This document shows, in pieces, positions 23,884 through 32,560 of a stretch of 64,000 nt of DNA. Position 1 is the first letter of the stretch; each line of letters starts with the position of its first letter. The position numbers and the translations under genes were made by a program. Below the pieces are notes generated by a model. It was not told the origin of the DNA. It searched no databases and saw only the letters and a program-made list of their open reading frames with translations. Source of the DNA: Cetobacterium ceti (GTDB taxonomy: Bacteria > Fusobacteriota > Fusobacteriia > Fusobacteriales > Fusobacteriaceae); contig NZ_FUWX01000009.1 of assembly GCF_900167275.1 (NCBI RefSeq), forward strand, positions 62,001 through 126,000. Reading direction: 5' to 3'.

Positions 23884-25492
23884 ATAAGAACATTGATACT
23901 CCAGGTCCAATAGGTATACCTAAGTAAGTCCAAGCAACGAACATAATAGTCCATCCGATTAAAAATACTATAGAGTATGGTAACATCATTGCTATAATTG
24001 TACCAATTCCCATATCTTCTTCATTTTTTGCATATTTAGATGCAAATCCTACAATTATAGGGAAGTAAGACATTAAAGGAGAAATGATATTTGTAGTAGA
24101 ATCTCCAATTCTATATGCTAATTGAGTATACTCAGGACTTAATCCTAATCCTACAAACATTGGAATAAATACTGGAGAAAGCATTAACCATTTAGAAGAA
24201 GCTCCTCCAATAAATAAGTTAACAAAAGCAGTTAAGAAAATTAATCCAACGGCAGCCCAAATTCCAGAAATTCCCATATCTTTCATTATATCAGCTAATT
24301 TAACAGCAATTACAATACCTATATTTGATTTTGTAAATACATATACGAATTGTGCTGAAATAAAGATAATAACAAATACTTGTCCACATGATGACATAGC
24401 GTTTGATAAAGATTTAATAACATCTTTATGTCCTTTTATTGTTTTAGCTCCCATTCCATAAGCTAAACCAGGGATAAAGAAAGATAACATTAATATAAAT
24501 ACAATTGATTGACTGAAAAATGGTCTTAAAATTTCCATAGTTCCAGGTTGTCTATTATTAATAGTTACAAATTTAGCGATTTCACTTTCTGTTAATTTTA
24601 AAATAGCATTATCAGGAAGAACACAAGCTAAAATTAATAAAATAAATGCTAAAGTAGAAATTCCAGCAAGTCTTAAACCTTTCTTTTCTTCAGAAGTCAT
24701 TTGAGAATTTAAATCAACTTCAATTTTTGGCCCAGTGTATTCACCTAATCTAGGTTCAACAATTTTATCAGTAATATAAGCTCCTAATATAGTAATTAAG
24801 AATGTAGATGCAAACATAAAGAAGAAGTTTGCTGTTGGATCAACTGAATATCCAGGTAGAACAATTTGAGCAGCACTTGTAGAGATACCACCTATTAAAG
24901 GATCAGTTGTTCCAATTAAAAGGTTAGCAGAGAATCCACCAGAAACTCCAGCAAAGGCTGCGGCAATACCGGCAAGAGGATGTCTTCCAAATGAAGCGAA
25001 TATAACAGCCCCAAGAGGTATTAAAACAACATACCCAGCGTCAGAAGCTATATTAGACATAACTCCAGCAAAAACCACAATTGCAGAAACTAAATTTTTA
25101 GGAGTAGAAAGAACTAATTTTTTAATTAGTGCATTCATAAGACCTGTTCCCTCAGCAAGTCCAACTCCAAGCATAGCGACCACAATAGAACCTAATGCAG
25201 CATGACCAGTAAAGTTATTAACAACAGTAGTAAAGATTCCTCTAATACCAGATCTTGTAAGTAAATTTTGAACAGTTGTAGTTTTTTCAACTATTTGTCC
25301 ACTAGCTTTAGAAATTTCGTTATATGTTACAGAAACTCCCATCTTTGATAGTACTGCTGATAAAATAATAGTAATTACAAAGAAACCAAAAAACATAGCT
25401 ACTGGGTGAGGTAACTTATTACCAGTAACTTCAACGAAGTTTAAAAATTTCTGAAAAAATCCTAATTTTTTGCTTTCAACTTTTGTTGACAT
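23882..25492 (-). CDS. AbgT-family transporter
   Basis: A 536-residue polytopic membrane protein of the AbgT family. Signatures: NKLPHPVAMFFGFFVITI, a long first domain, FSANLLIGTTDPLIGGISTSAA, GGASSKWLMLSPVFIPM and GDSTTNIISPLMSYFPII. The two hairpin regions with SSKW and DSTTN motifs are the family's substrate site. Described members import p-aminobenzoyl-glutamate or export sulfonamides and folate-like compounds. In Fusobacteria such carriers are also near peptidases, but no peptidase gene lies next to it here. It has a full-length N-terminus (MSTKVESKKLGFFQ). Confidence 0.94.
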   Translation of the reverse strand: MSTKVESKKLGFFQKFLNFVEVTGNKLPHPVAMFFGFFVITIILSAVLSKMGVSVTYNEISKASGQIVEKTTTVQNLLTRSGIRGIFTTVVNNFTGHAALGSIVVAMLGVGLAEGTGLMNALIKKLVLSTPKNLVSAIVVFAGVMSNIASDAGYVVLIPLGAVIFASFGRHPLAGIAAAFAGVSGGFSANLLIGTTDPLIGGISTSAAQIVLPGYSVDPTANFFFMFASTFLITILGAYITDKIVEPRLGEYTGPKIEVDLNSQMTSEEKKGLRLAGISTLAFILLILACVLPDNAILKLTESEIAKFVTINNRQPGTMEILRPFFSQSIVFILMLSFFIPGLAYGMGAKTIKGHKDVIKSLSNAMSSCGQVFVIIFISAQFVYVFTKSNIGIVIAVKLADIMKDMGISGIWAAVGLIFLTAFVNLFIGGASSKWLMLSPVFIPMFVGLGLSPEYTQLAYRIGDSTTNIISPLMSYFPIIVGFASKYAKNEEDMGIGTIIAMMLPYSIVFLIGWTIMFVAWTYLGIPIGPGVSMFL

Positions 25493-25804
25493 TGAATTCC
25501 CCCTTTATCTTTTTTAAAAGTTTTAATTATAAACTAAATATATGCCATATGTATAGTATGTTAATATACAATTAAAATGGTATATATGATAAAAAAAGTA
25601 ATACCTAACTATAATTAATATACTATAATAACTTTAAAAAATCAAGAAAAATGTTTGTATACAGTTTTAAATGTTCGGAATAAAAAGAAAAAAAACAAAA
25701 AACGGCCACAAAATGGCCGTTTTACGTTTAGAAAATTTTCGGTTTTTAATTGACTTATTATTGACACAAGTAATTATATTACATTTATTCATAAATAACA
25801 AGAA
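25493..25804. other. 312-base gap between AbgT and flavoprotein genes
   Basis: No gene is seen. The AbgT side holds an imperfect inverted repeat (ATATATGCCAT at 25538-25548 and ATGGTATATAT at 25577-25587, 10 of 11 pairs), a possible operator over the AbgT promoter. At 25697-25725 lies the hairpin AACGGCCA / TGGCCGTT that ends the flavoprotein transcript (with a long T-run on the minus strand), about 80 bases after its stop codon. Confidence 0.6.
25697..25725 (-). terminator. Terminator of the flavoprotein reductase gene
   Basis: Stem AAAACGGCCA / TGGCCGTTTT with an A/T-rich loop and T-runs on the minus strand. Confidence 0.8.
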
Positions 25805-27517
25805 TTATTTTTCTTGAGAGAGATTTGCAGCATTATCTCCAGCAATTTTTCCAAACACTACAATATCTATAAGAGCATTTCCTCCCAATCTATTTGAACC
25901 ATGAATACCACCAGTAACTTCACCAGCAGCATATAAACCTTTAATTGGTTTTTGATTTTTAAGAACTTCTCCATTTTTATTAATAGCAATTCCACCCATT
26001 GTATGGTGCACAGCAGGAGCAACCTCAACAGCATAATATGGTGGTTTATTTAATTGCCTAGGTAGATCATTTCTATTAAAGTCTAAATCTTTATTATTTT
26101 TTACAAATGAATTATATTGATCAATAGTAGTTTTAAATTTTTTATTTGAAATATTAAGTTTTGTAGCAAGTTCTTCAGGGGAATTCCCTTCAGTTAAAAA
26201 TCCTTTATTATAATATCCATCAATAGCTTTTAAACTTTCTCTAACACTTTGATCAAAAACTAAATAAGCACTATTTCCTTTTTGAGATAATTCAGCTTTA
26301 GAAACAACATCTCTTGTATCTAGTTCATTTACAAATCTTTTCCCATCTCTATTAATTAAAATAGCACCATTACCTCTAACAGCTTCTGTAATCATTTTAT
26401 TATTTGTAGGAATTACAGTTGGATGAGTTTGGATTTCTTTCATTTGAATTAAATCAACACCTAATTCTTTAGTTAAAGAAATACCATCACCAGAAGCTCC
26501 TTTATGATTAGTAGTTCCAAAACCTTTTAAATTTTCATTATAAGATGCAACTAAAGGCTCATTTGCACCAAATCCTCCAGTTGCAATAATAACAGCTTTA
26601 CTATTAATAGTATAAGGTTGTCCATCAGGAGAAGTTACAGTAATTCCCGTAATAACTCCATCTTTTTCATTTATTTTTGTAGCAGTAGTAGAAACTCTTA
26701 AATCTACTTTTAATTCATTAGCTCTTGCAGATAAAGCATCAACTAAATTTGGACCAACAGCTTTACCACCTTGAGGTCTGTGGGTTCTATTTACACTTTG
26801 TCCTCCCATACGACCAACATCTTGTAAGTCAGCGCCTCTTTCTACAAGCCAATCTATCATTTTTCCAGAAGAGTTAGCCATAAGGGTAACTAAATCTTTA
26901 TTATTTGTATTTTTTCCACCTTTTAAAGTATCTTCAATAAAAATATCTATGGAATCATTTATTCCTTTAGATAATTGTATAGATGAGTTAGCGGCATTTA
27001 TACCACCCGTTGCATAATTGGTATTTCCTCCAATCATAGGCATTTTTTCAATTAAGATAACATTGACTCCTTTTTCTTTAGCGGCTATAGCGGCAGTAAG
27101 ACCAGCACCTCCAGCTCCAATTACCACAACATCTGTTGTTTCATTTTTATAAACTTTTTTAGCTAATTTTTTTTCAGTTAATTTGATATTTCCTTTAGCA
27201 ACAGCAGATGTAACGGCAGACTTTAATCCTTTACTAGTAAAGGTAGCACCCCCAACATTATCTACATCAATATTTTGACGCTCGATAATTTCTTTAATAA
27301 TTTTTTTCATAGCTCTTTTAGTAAAATTTGATTCTTTATGATCAACAACTTTAATATCTGATATATTATTTCCATTAAAAGTTGTTTCGACTTTAATTTC
27401 ACCGTTATATCCTTCACCAACTGTTATAAATGATTTTAAATTTTCATTTCCAAAAGCACCAGTTGAAATAAATCCACACAAAATTGAACAAGTAGTAATC
27501 TTTTTTATTGTAGTCAT
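25805..27517 (-). CDS. Exported fumarate reductase-type flavoprotein (FMN-binding plus FAD domains)
   Basis: A 570-residue protein. A signal peptide (residues 1-22, ending GAFG) is followed by an FMN-binding domain (about 28-115) with VGGATFTSKGLKSAV, where the Thr of the G-A-T-F/S-T motif usually carries covalent FMN. A FAD/succinate-dehydrogenase-type domain (about 125-570) begins with the Rossmann motif VVIGAGGAGLTAAIAA and contains GGNTNYATGGINAAN, HHTMGGIAIN and GSNRLGGNALIDIVVFG. Relatives (fumarate, urocanate or acrylate reductases) reduce alkenes outside the inner membrane. No heme domain is present, so electrons must reach it via a quinol- or FMN-linked partner that is not encoded nearby. 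The substrate is uncertain. Confidence 0.92.
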   Translation of the reverse strand: MTTIKKITTCSILCGFISTGAFGNENLKSFITVGEGYNGEIKVETTFNGNNISDIKVVDHKESNFTKRAMKKIIKEIIERQNIDVDNVGGATFTSKGLKSAVTSAVAKGNIKLTEKKLAKKVYKNETTDVVVIGAGGAGLTAAIAAKEKGVNVILIEKMPMIGGNTNYATGGINAANSSIQLSKGINDSIDIFIEDTLKGGKNTNNKDLVTLMANSSGKMIDWLVERGADLQDVGRMGGQSVNRTHRPQGGKAVGPNLVDALSARANELKVDLRVSTTATKINEKDGVITGITVTSPDGQPYTINSKAVIIATGGFGANEPLVASYNENLKGFGTTNHKGASGDGISLTKELGVDLIQMKEIQTHPTVIPTNNKMITEAVRGNGAILINRDGKRFVNELDTRDVVSKAELSQKGNSAYLVFDQSVRESLKAIDGYYNKGFLTEGNSPEELATKLNISNKKFKTTIDQYNSFVKNNKDLDFNRNDLPRQLNKPPYYAVEVAPAVHHTMGGIAINKNGEVLKNQKPIKGLYAAGEVTGGIHGSNRLGGNALIDIVVFGKIAGDNAANLSQEK

Positions 27518-27589
27518 AACTCCTCCTAAAATGTCAAAAAATTCATAAATATGTCGAAATTATAAACTATAATAGAAAAAAAAGCAATA

Positions 27590-27613
27590 AAAAAGAACAG
27601 ATTAACTGTTCTT
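27590..27613 (-). terminator. Terminator after cutC
   Basis: AAGAACAG / CTGTTCTT stem (loop TTAAT on the minus strand) followed by a T-run, overlapping the cutC stop codon. Confidence 0.85.
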
Positions 27614-28226
27614 AGTAGTCGATTATAATTTTGCCGTGGTATTCAGAAGATTTTATAGATTCTGAAATTAATTTAAAATTTTCATGTGTTACTTTTCCTG
27701 CTACAACAATTTTGATTTCAGGATGTGCTAATTCGATCATTTTATTTAATAAATTTTTTCCTTTAAGAGCAGTTTCTTCTTTACCAGAAGTTAAAATTCT
27801 TTTAATTCCAATTTTTTTTAATTTTTCTATAGAGTTTAAAGGATTTTCAATTTCATCTATAGCTTTATGAAAGGTAACTTCCATAGGTTTTGCAAGATTA
27901 ACAAATTCTTCTAAAAGATTAAAATCAATTTCATTGTTTTTAGTTAAAAATCCTAAAACGATTCCTGGAACTTTTAAAGATTTAAAAAGTTTTATATCTT
28001 CTTTCATAATTTCTAATTCATTAGGTGAATAGATAAAGTTTCCGCCTCTAGGACGAATCATTGGAAAAATTGGAATATCTAAAATTTCAATTACTTTCTT
28101 AACAGTACCATATGAGGGAGTAGTTCCTCCTACATAAAGATTTTCGCAAAGTTCTATTCTATTAGCACCTTTTTTCCAAGCTTTTAAGGCTTGATCAAAA
28201 TTTTCAACACAAACTTCTTTTATCAT
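27612..28226 (-). CDS. cutC: CutC-family protein
   Basis: A 204-residue TIM-barrel protein of the CutC family: EVCVENFDQALKAWKKGANRIELCENL, IRPRGGNFIYSPNELEIMKEDI, VLGFLTKNNEIDF, EVTFHKAIDE and RILTSGKEETALKG are all family signatures (given as short segments). It is shorter than typical CutC (about 230-250) in the C-terminal part. CutC was named for copper homeostasis, but its real function is unclear. Its start is directly adjacent to the stop of the MOSC gene (28226/28227), so the two are one unit. Confidence 0.92.
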   Translation of the reverse strand: MIKEVCVENFDQALKAWKKGANRIELCENLYVGGTTPSYGTVKKVIEILDIPIFPMIRPRGGNFIYSPNELEIMKEDIKLFKSLKVPGIVLGFLTKNNEIDFNLLEEFVNLAKPMEVTFHKAIDEIENPLNSIEKLKKIGIKRILTSGKEETALKGKNLLNKMIELAHPEIKIVVAGKVTHENFKLISESIKSSEYHGKIIIDY

Positions 28227-28664
28227 TTATATTTCACCTATAATATCAATAGTATCTCCAACAGAGATTTTATCTCCTTTTAAAACAACGGCAAAAATTC
28301 CTTCTCTAGGCATAATACAATCACCAACACTATGATATATTGCACAATGAGAATGGCATTCCTTTCCAATTTGGGTAATTTCTAATATAGCATTATTTAT
28401 TTTAAATTTAGTTCCTACAGGAATTTTAGCTAAATCGAATCCTTCAACAATAAGATTTTCACCAAAATCTCCATTATCTACATTTCCACCACGATTTTTA
28501 AAATCTTCAATTTTTTCTTTGGAAAGTAAACTTACTTGTCTATGCCAATTACCACCATGAGCATCACCTTCAAGACCAAAATTTTCCACAAGATTTCCAT
28601 CATGTACAAAAGTTTTTCCAATTCCTTTTTTTGTACTGGTACAAATTCCACAAATTTTTCCCAT
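28227..28664 (-). CDS. MOSC domain protein
   Basis: A 145-residue stand-alone MOSC domain. Key features: VENFGLEGDAHGGNWHRQVS, the GDFGENLIVEG segment and the conserved Cys region in GKECHSHCAIY, with PREGIFAVV near the end. MOSC domains bind sulfur or molybdenum cofactor (sulfur-carrier domains of MoCo sulfurases, YiiM, YuaD). No other molybdenum cofactor gene is close by. It lies between the solute-binding-like gene (12-base gap) and cutC. Confidence 0.92.
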   Translation of the reverse strand: MGKICGICTSTKKGIGKTFVHDGNLVENFGLEGDAHGGNWHRQVSLLSKEKIEDFKNRGGNVDNGDFGENLIVEGFDLAKIPVGTKFKINNAILEITQIGKECHSHCAIYHSVGDCIMPREGIFAVVLKGDKISVGDTIDIIGEI

Positions 28665-28676
28665 TTTATCCCCCTT

Positions 28677-29621
28677 TTATAAATTAGATTTATATTTATT
28701 TTGAATATAGTTTTCTTCGGAAAAAGGTGAAGTTACTTCTTTTATAAATTTTAAAGCAATTTTTTTGTTTTTAGAATTTCTATTTACAGCTAACCCAGTA
28801 TTTAAATGTTTGCTATCAGATAATGGAAAAAAATTAATTCCATAATTAAAAGGGAATTCCATCTCTTTAATTATATTTAGATTTTTTGCATTTAATATAG
28901 GTATTAATGCGGCTTCTTTATTTAAAAATAATTCCAAAGGATTTTTATTAGTAGAAGAAAATAGATTTTTTTTATACATTTTATGAATAATTTTATATAA
29001 TTCTAAATCTTCCAATTCCTTAGCCATTTTTTCAGTTTTTTCATCATCGAGATAATCTAAATTTCTAGATGTAACTAAGGGAGCTAACAAATTTTTATTA
29101 TTATATTTTAAGCTAACTAAAAGGTTATAGAAGTTTTTAATATCAGTTGGAAATATTAATTGTATTTCATTAGTCATATCTTTGTTATATAAGAGAAAAC
29201 TTCTATTTTCAACTAAAGGAATTGCATAGATATTATTTTTAATATTAAAAATATCTATAAATTTTGAATTATGAATTTCTTTTTCATAAGGAGTTAAATT
29301 TAAAGGTAATAAAATATTTCTATTAGCTAAAGGAATAAATGTTGAATATGATACCATAATAATATCAGGATAATTTTTTAAATTTTTAAAAACAAAAGGA
29401 CTAGAATAATCAAGTATTTCAATAGATATTTTTACATTCGAATAATTTTTTTCAAAAGTTTTAGCAAAAGTTTCAATTAAATTTTCTGAATATGGCATTT
29501 CAGGTAAAAGCCCTATTCTAAGATTAATATTTTCAGAATTATCTTTTTTTAATATAAAAAAACTTGATAAAGCAATAATAAAAATAATAAGAATACATTT
29601 AAATTTTTTTATTTTGTTCAC
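28677..29621 (-). CDS. Orphan extracellular solute-binding protein
   Basis: A 314-residue protein with an N-terminal signal or anchor helix (CILIIFIIALSSFFIL) and a family-1-type binding-protein fold: LRIGLLPEMPYSENLIETFA, YPDIIMVSYSTFIPLANRN, IYAIPLVENRSFLLYNKD and ALKFIKEVTSP near the end. There is no lipobox Cys. No ABC permease or ATPase gene is near, so it may serve a transporter elsewhere, or be a sensor-type binding protein. The ligand is unknown; sugars and other organic solutes are usual for this family. Grouped with MOSC and cutC in transcription order. Confidence 0.75.
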   Translation of the reverse strand: MNKIKKFKCILIIFIIALSSFFILKKDNSENINLRIGLLPEMPYSENLIETFAKTFEKNYSNVKISIEILDYSSPFVFKNLKNYPDIIMVSYSTFIPLANRNILLPLNLTPYEKEIHNSKFIDIFNIKNNIYAIPLVENRSFLLYNKDMTNEIQLIFPTDIKNFYNLLVSLKYNNKNLLAPLVTSRNLDYLDDEKTEKMAKELEDLELYKIIHKMYKKNLFSSTNKNPLELFLNKEAALIPILNAKNLNIIKEMEFPFNYGINFFPLSDSKHLNTGLAVNRNSKNKKIALKFIKEVTSPFSEENYIQNKYKSNL

Positions 29622-29686
29622 CTCACATATGTAAAAAACAACATCTATGACATATTTCTAACATATTAAATCTGTTTTGTAAATAC

Positions 29687-30478
29687 TTAAGAATTTATAA
29701 GTATTAGTTCATGAAGTTTTAAAATATGTTTATAAGTCGTTCCACAACATCCACCTATAAAAGATAAGAAATTTTTCTTTAAAAGAGGATGTATATATTT
29801 TATAAATTCATCAGGTAATAAATCTGTATTACTATGAAGAGAAATTTTTTTATTTGTATAAAAAGTTAAAGTTTCAATTAATGAACTTAACATTTCAATA
29901 CCAAAAGAACAATTTAAGCCATAGGAAATGATTTCAGGACAATCTATTAAATTTATTAAATCTTTAATATGTTCTCCAGAATAAATTTTTAAATCTTTGT
30001 TTATAGAAAATGAAATCATAATTGGAATATACTTTTTATTTTTTTTAAAGATTTTTTTTATAATAGATAAATTATTTAAAAGAATATTTTTATCATAAAT
30101 AGTTTCAAGAAGGAGATAGTCAGGATTGTTATCGATAATTCCAGAAATTTGTGAAAAATCTCCTGGGCCAATAGAACCAGCTATTTTAACATTATTTTTT
30201 TTAGTAAGAAAAATAGCTTTTCTCGCTAAATCAATAGAAAGAAAAGCTAATTTATATGATAAGTTTGGGTCAATATTATTTTTTTCTAAAGCGCTTCGAG
30301 AGCAGTTGAAAGAATTAGTTTTTACTAAAGTAGCTCCAGCCTCAATATATTTTTTATGAATATTTATAATCATTTCTGGATTTATTAAATTAAAAATTTC
30401 CCTAGAAGAATTTTCTAGAGTAGTTAAAGAGGAAATTGTAGTTCCCATTGCACCATCCATTAAAATAATTTTAGTCAT
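29687..30478 (-). CDS. Homocysteine S-methyltransferase
   Basis: A 263-residue zinc methyltransferase (BHMT/MmuM family). Seen: MDGAMGTTISSL at the start, ATLVKTNSFNCSRSALEKN, the zinc ligands in SYGLNCSFGIEM and FIGGCCGTTYKHI. It would methylate homocysteine to methionine, using S-methylmethionine or another methyl donor; the donor cannot be told. It is smaller than E. coli MmuM (310). No other methionine genes are adjacent. It lies 15 bases after the FUSC-like gene in the same direction. Confidence 0.9.
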   Translation of the reverse strand: MTKIILMDGAMGTTISSLTTLENSSREIFNLINPEMIINIHKKYIEAGATLVKTNSFNCSRSALEKNNIDPNLSYKLAFLSIDLARKAIFLTKKNNVKIAGSIGPGDFSQISGIIDNNPDYLLLETIYDKNILLNNLSIIKKIFKKNKKYIPIMISFSINKDLKIYSGEHIKDLINLIDCPEIISYGLNCSFGIEMLSSLIETLTFYTNKKISLHSNTDLLPDEFIKYIHPLLKKNFLSFIGGCCGTTYKHILKLHELILINS

Positions 30479-30493
30479 AATTTGCCCCCAGAG

Positions 30494-31453
30494 TTAAAGT
30501 TTATGTTTAGCCATAAAATCATTTTTTATGATTAAAAAATCTTCAAGATCATTTAAAAATTGAAATAAAGTAGCTCTATTTTCAAATTCCTCTCTTGTCT
30601 TAGGAAGATCCATTTCTCTAAAAATTTCTTTTAATTCAAGTAAAGCAGTTAATAATTCAGGCATCAATTTTTCTTTTCCAACAGATAAAGAAACTTGTTT
30701 TGTAAAATTAGATATCATAAGACTTTGATTATAAGTTAAATAAAAATGTCTAAAATGAGATCTCATTCTTAAAAGAACTTTATATTGAGATCTTTTCATA
30801 GAGAATAGTTCCATATAATAGGTTGAATCTCCAAATAAATCATTATTATAATCTGTTAAAGCAAGTGATTTTCCTAAATCAACTTTGGATTTTAAAGTAG
30901 TAAAAAGTTTTTCTTCATCTATAGAGACACAGTTACATTTTAAATCTGAAGACATTCTATCTAAAATTTTACGAATTATATCATCTATTCCAGATTGAGT
31001 ATCTCTAATTTTATTATTAACCTTTGGCATATATAAATTTAAAATAATAGCCACAAGAGTTCCTAAAACAAGAATAGAAAATTCATTTCCAAGAAGTTTA
31101 AGAGATGAACTTTTATCTGCTAAAAGATGAGTTGAAAGAACAACAGTAACTAAAAATCCTTGAAATAAATTAAATTTAATACAAATAGGCATAAATATTA
31201 GAATAAATATTCCTAGTATAAGAGGAGTAAATCCTAAAAAATAAAATAAAAGAGAAGATAGTCCTAATCCAATAAAAGAAGCTAGAAAACGCTCTAGAGC
31301 TATTTTTAAAGATTCTTTTTTTGTAGATTGGATACTAATAATTGTTACAATACCTGCTGTAGCTCCATATTTTATTCCTAAGTAATTAGCTAATAATACA
31401 GAGATAAAAGCACCAAAAGCTGTTTTAATAATTTTGTGATCTAGGTATTTCAT
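30494..31453 (-). CDS. FUSC/aromatic-acid-exporter-like membrane protein
   Basis: A 319-residue protein with an N-terminal block of about six membrane helices (residues 8-145: KTAFGAFISVLLANYLGIKYG, then AGIVTIISIQSTKKESLK and ERFLASFIGLGLSSLLFYFL) and a cytoplasmic helical C-terminal domain (about 150-319). This is the architecture of the ArAE_1/DUF939 (FUSC-like) family, including Firmicutes YgaE-type proteins. It may export aromatic acids or other organic anions. The C-terminal domain has paired Cys residues (KCNCVS). Upstream of it no promoter was assigned. Confidence 0.85.
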   Translation of the reverse strand: MKYLDHKIIKTAFGAFISVLLANYLGIKYGATAGIVTIISIQSTKKESLKIALERFLASFIGLGLSSLLFYFLGFTPLILGIFILIFMPICIKFNLFQGFLVTVVLSTHLLADKSSSLKLLGNEFSILVLGTLVAIILNLYMPKVNNKIRDTQSGIDDIIRKILDRMSSDLKCNCVSIDEEKLFTTLKSKVDLGKSLALTDYNNDLFGDSTYYMELFSMKRSQYKVLLRMRSHFRHFYLTYNQSLMISNFTKQVSLSVGKEKLMPELLTALLELKEIFREMDLPKTREEFENRATLFQFLNDLEDFLIIKNDFMAKHKL

Positions 31454-31516
31454 AAATAAACACTCTCCTGAAAATAAATGTTAAAATTTCTTTAATTATA
31501 ACATAAAAGAGCGAGA

Positions 31517-32560
31517 TTATTTTTCTAGAGAAAAAATAAATTTTGTATTTTGAATATAAGGATTATCCTTTGTTGTAATTTTGCCTAGATTAGGTAAAAA
31601 ATTTAGGACATCGGGATAATCTTGAGTTTCTAAACAAAATCCCAAATATTTTTCTCCAGAAATATGATCATAAACATTTTTAATTTCTTGTAAATAATTT
31701 CCAGTATAAATAACAACAACAGGTTGATCTGTAAAAAATTCTATTTTTCTTTTACTTAGAGAGTCAATAATTACTCCATCTAATTCTTTATTTTTTTCTA
31801 AAATAAAAGGATGATCAAAACCTTTATTTGCAATTTCAATTTGATCTTCTTTAGAATTAAAAATATCTTTAAAAAATTTATATTCTTTTAAATTAAAAGA
31901 ATCCTTTCCCAAAGTAATTTCTCTAGGCAAAGTTTCAGAATCCACTTGAATATATTTTTCAGAGTTTAATTTAATTTTATGAGATAAAATATTATTTTTT
32001 AAATTTCCACTTAAATTAAAATAAGTATGATTTGTTAAATTTAAATATGTTGGCATATCAGTAGTTCCTAAATAATTAATAGAAAGAGTATTTTCTTCTA
32101 AAATATAAATGACAGTAAAATTTATATTTCCAGGAAAACCTTCTTCTAAATGAGAACTAGTAGTTTTTAAGGTGAGAGTAAATTTATTATTGATAATTTC
32201 ATATGAAGATTTCCAAATTTTATTATGTAAACCTTTAATTCCACCATGGATATTGTTATTTCCATTATTTAAATTTAAATTATAGACTTTATCTTTTATT
32301 TTTAAAAGACCACTTTTAATTCTTCCTGCATTTCTACCAATAATAGCACCAAAATATGCTGGATTTTCTTCATACTCTTCTATGGAATTAAATCCAAGAA
32401 CAATATTCTCAAAATTTCCATTTTTATCTGGTGTTGAAATTTTTCGAATAATACCACCATAATTTAAAAATTCAATATGTAAAAACTCATTTTTTACTTT
32501 ATATAAAAGAACTTCTTCTTTATCCTTTGTATGTCCCCATTTTTTAACTATAATTTCCAT
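31517..32560 (-). CDS. galM: Aldose 1-epimerase (mutarotase)
   Basis: A 347-residue galactose mutarotase. Catalytic His and Glu regions are present: LTNHTYFNLSG (His about residue 173) and GFCLETQDYPD (Glu about 312), with IGRNAGRIKSG and NNIHGGIKGL near the substrate site. It converts beta- to alpha-galactose for GalK in the Leloir pathway. TAATG overlap with the ROK regulator gene (32560) shows translational coupling, so mutarotase and repressor are made from one message, divergent from galK-galT. Confidence 0.95.
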   Translation of the reverse strand: MEIIVKKWGHTKDKEEVLLYKVKNEFLHIEFLNYGGIIRKISTPDKNGNFENIVLGFNSIEEYEENPAYFGAIIGRNAGRIKSGLLKIKDKVYNLNLNNGNNNIHGGIKGLHNKIWKSSYEIINNKFTLTLKTTSSHLEEGFPGNINFTVIYILEENTLSINYLGTTDMPTYLNLTNHTYFNLSGNLKNNILSHKIKLNSEKYIQVDSETLPREITLGKDSFNLKEYKFFKDIFNSKEDQIEIANKGFDHPFILEKNKELDGVIIDSLSKRKIEFFTDQPVVVIYTGNYLQEIKNVYDHISGEKYLGFCLETQDYPDVLNFLPNLGKITTKDNPYIQNTKFIFSLEK

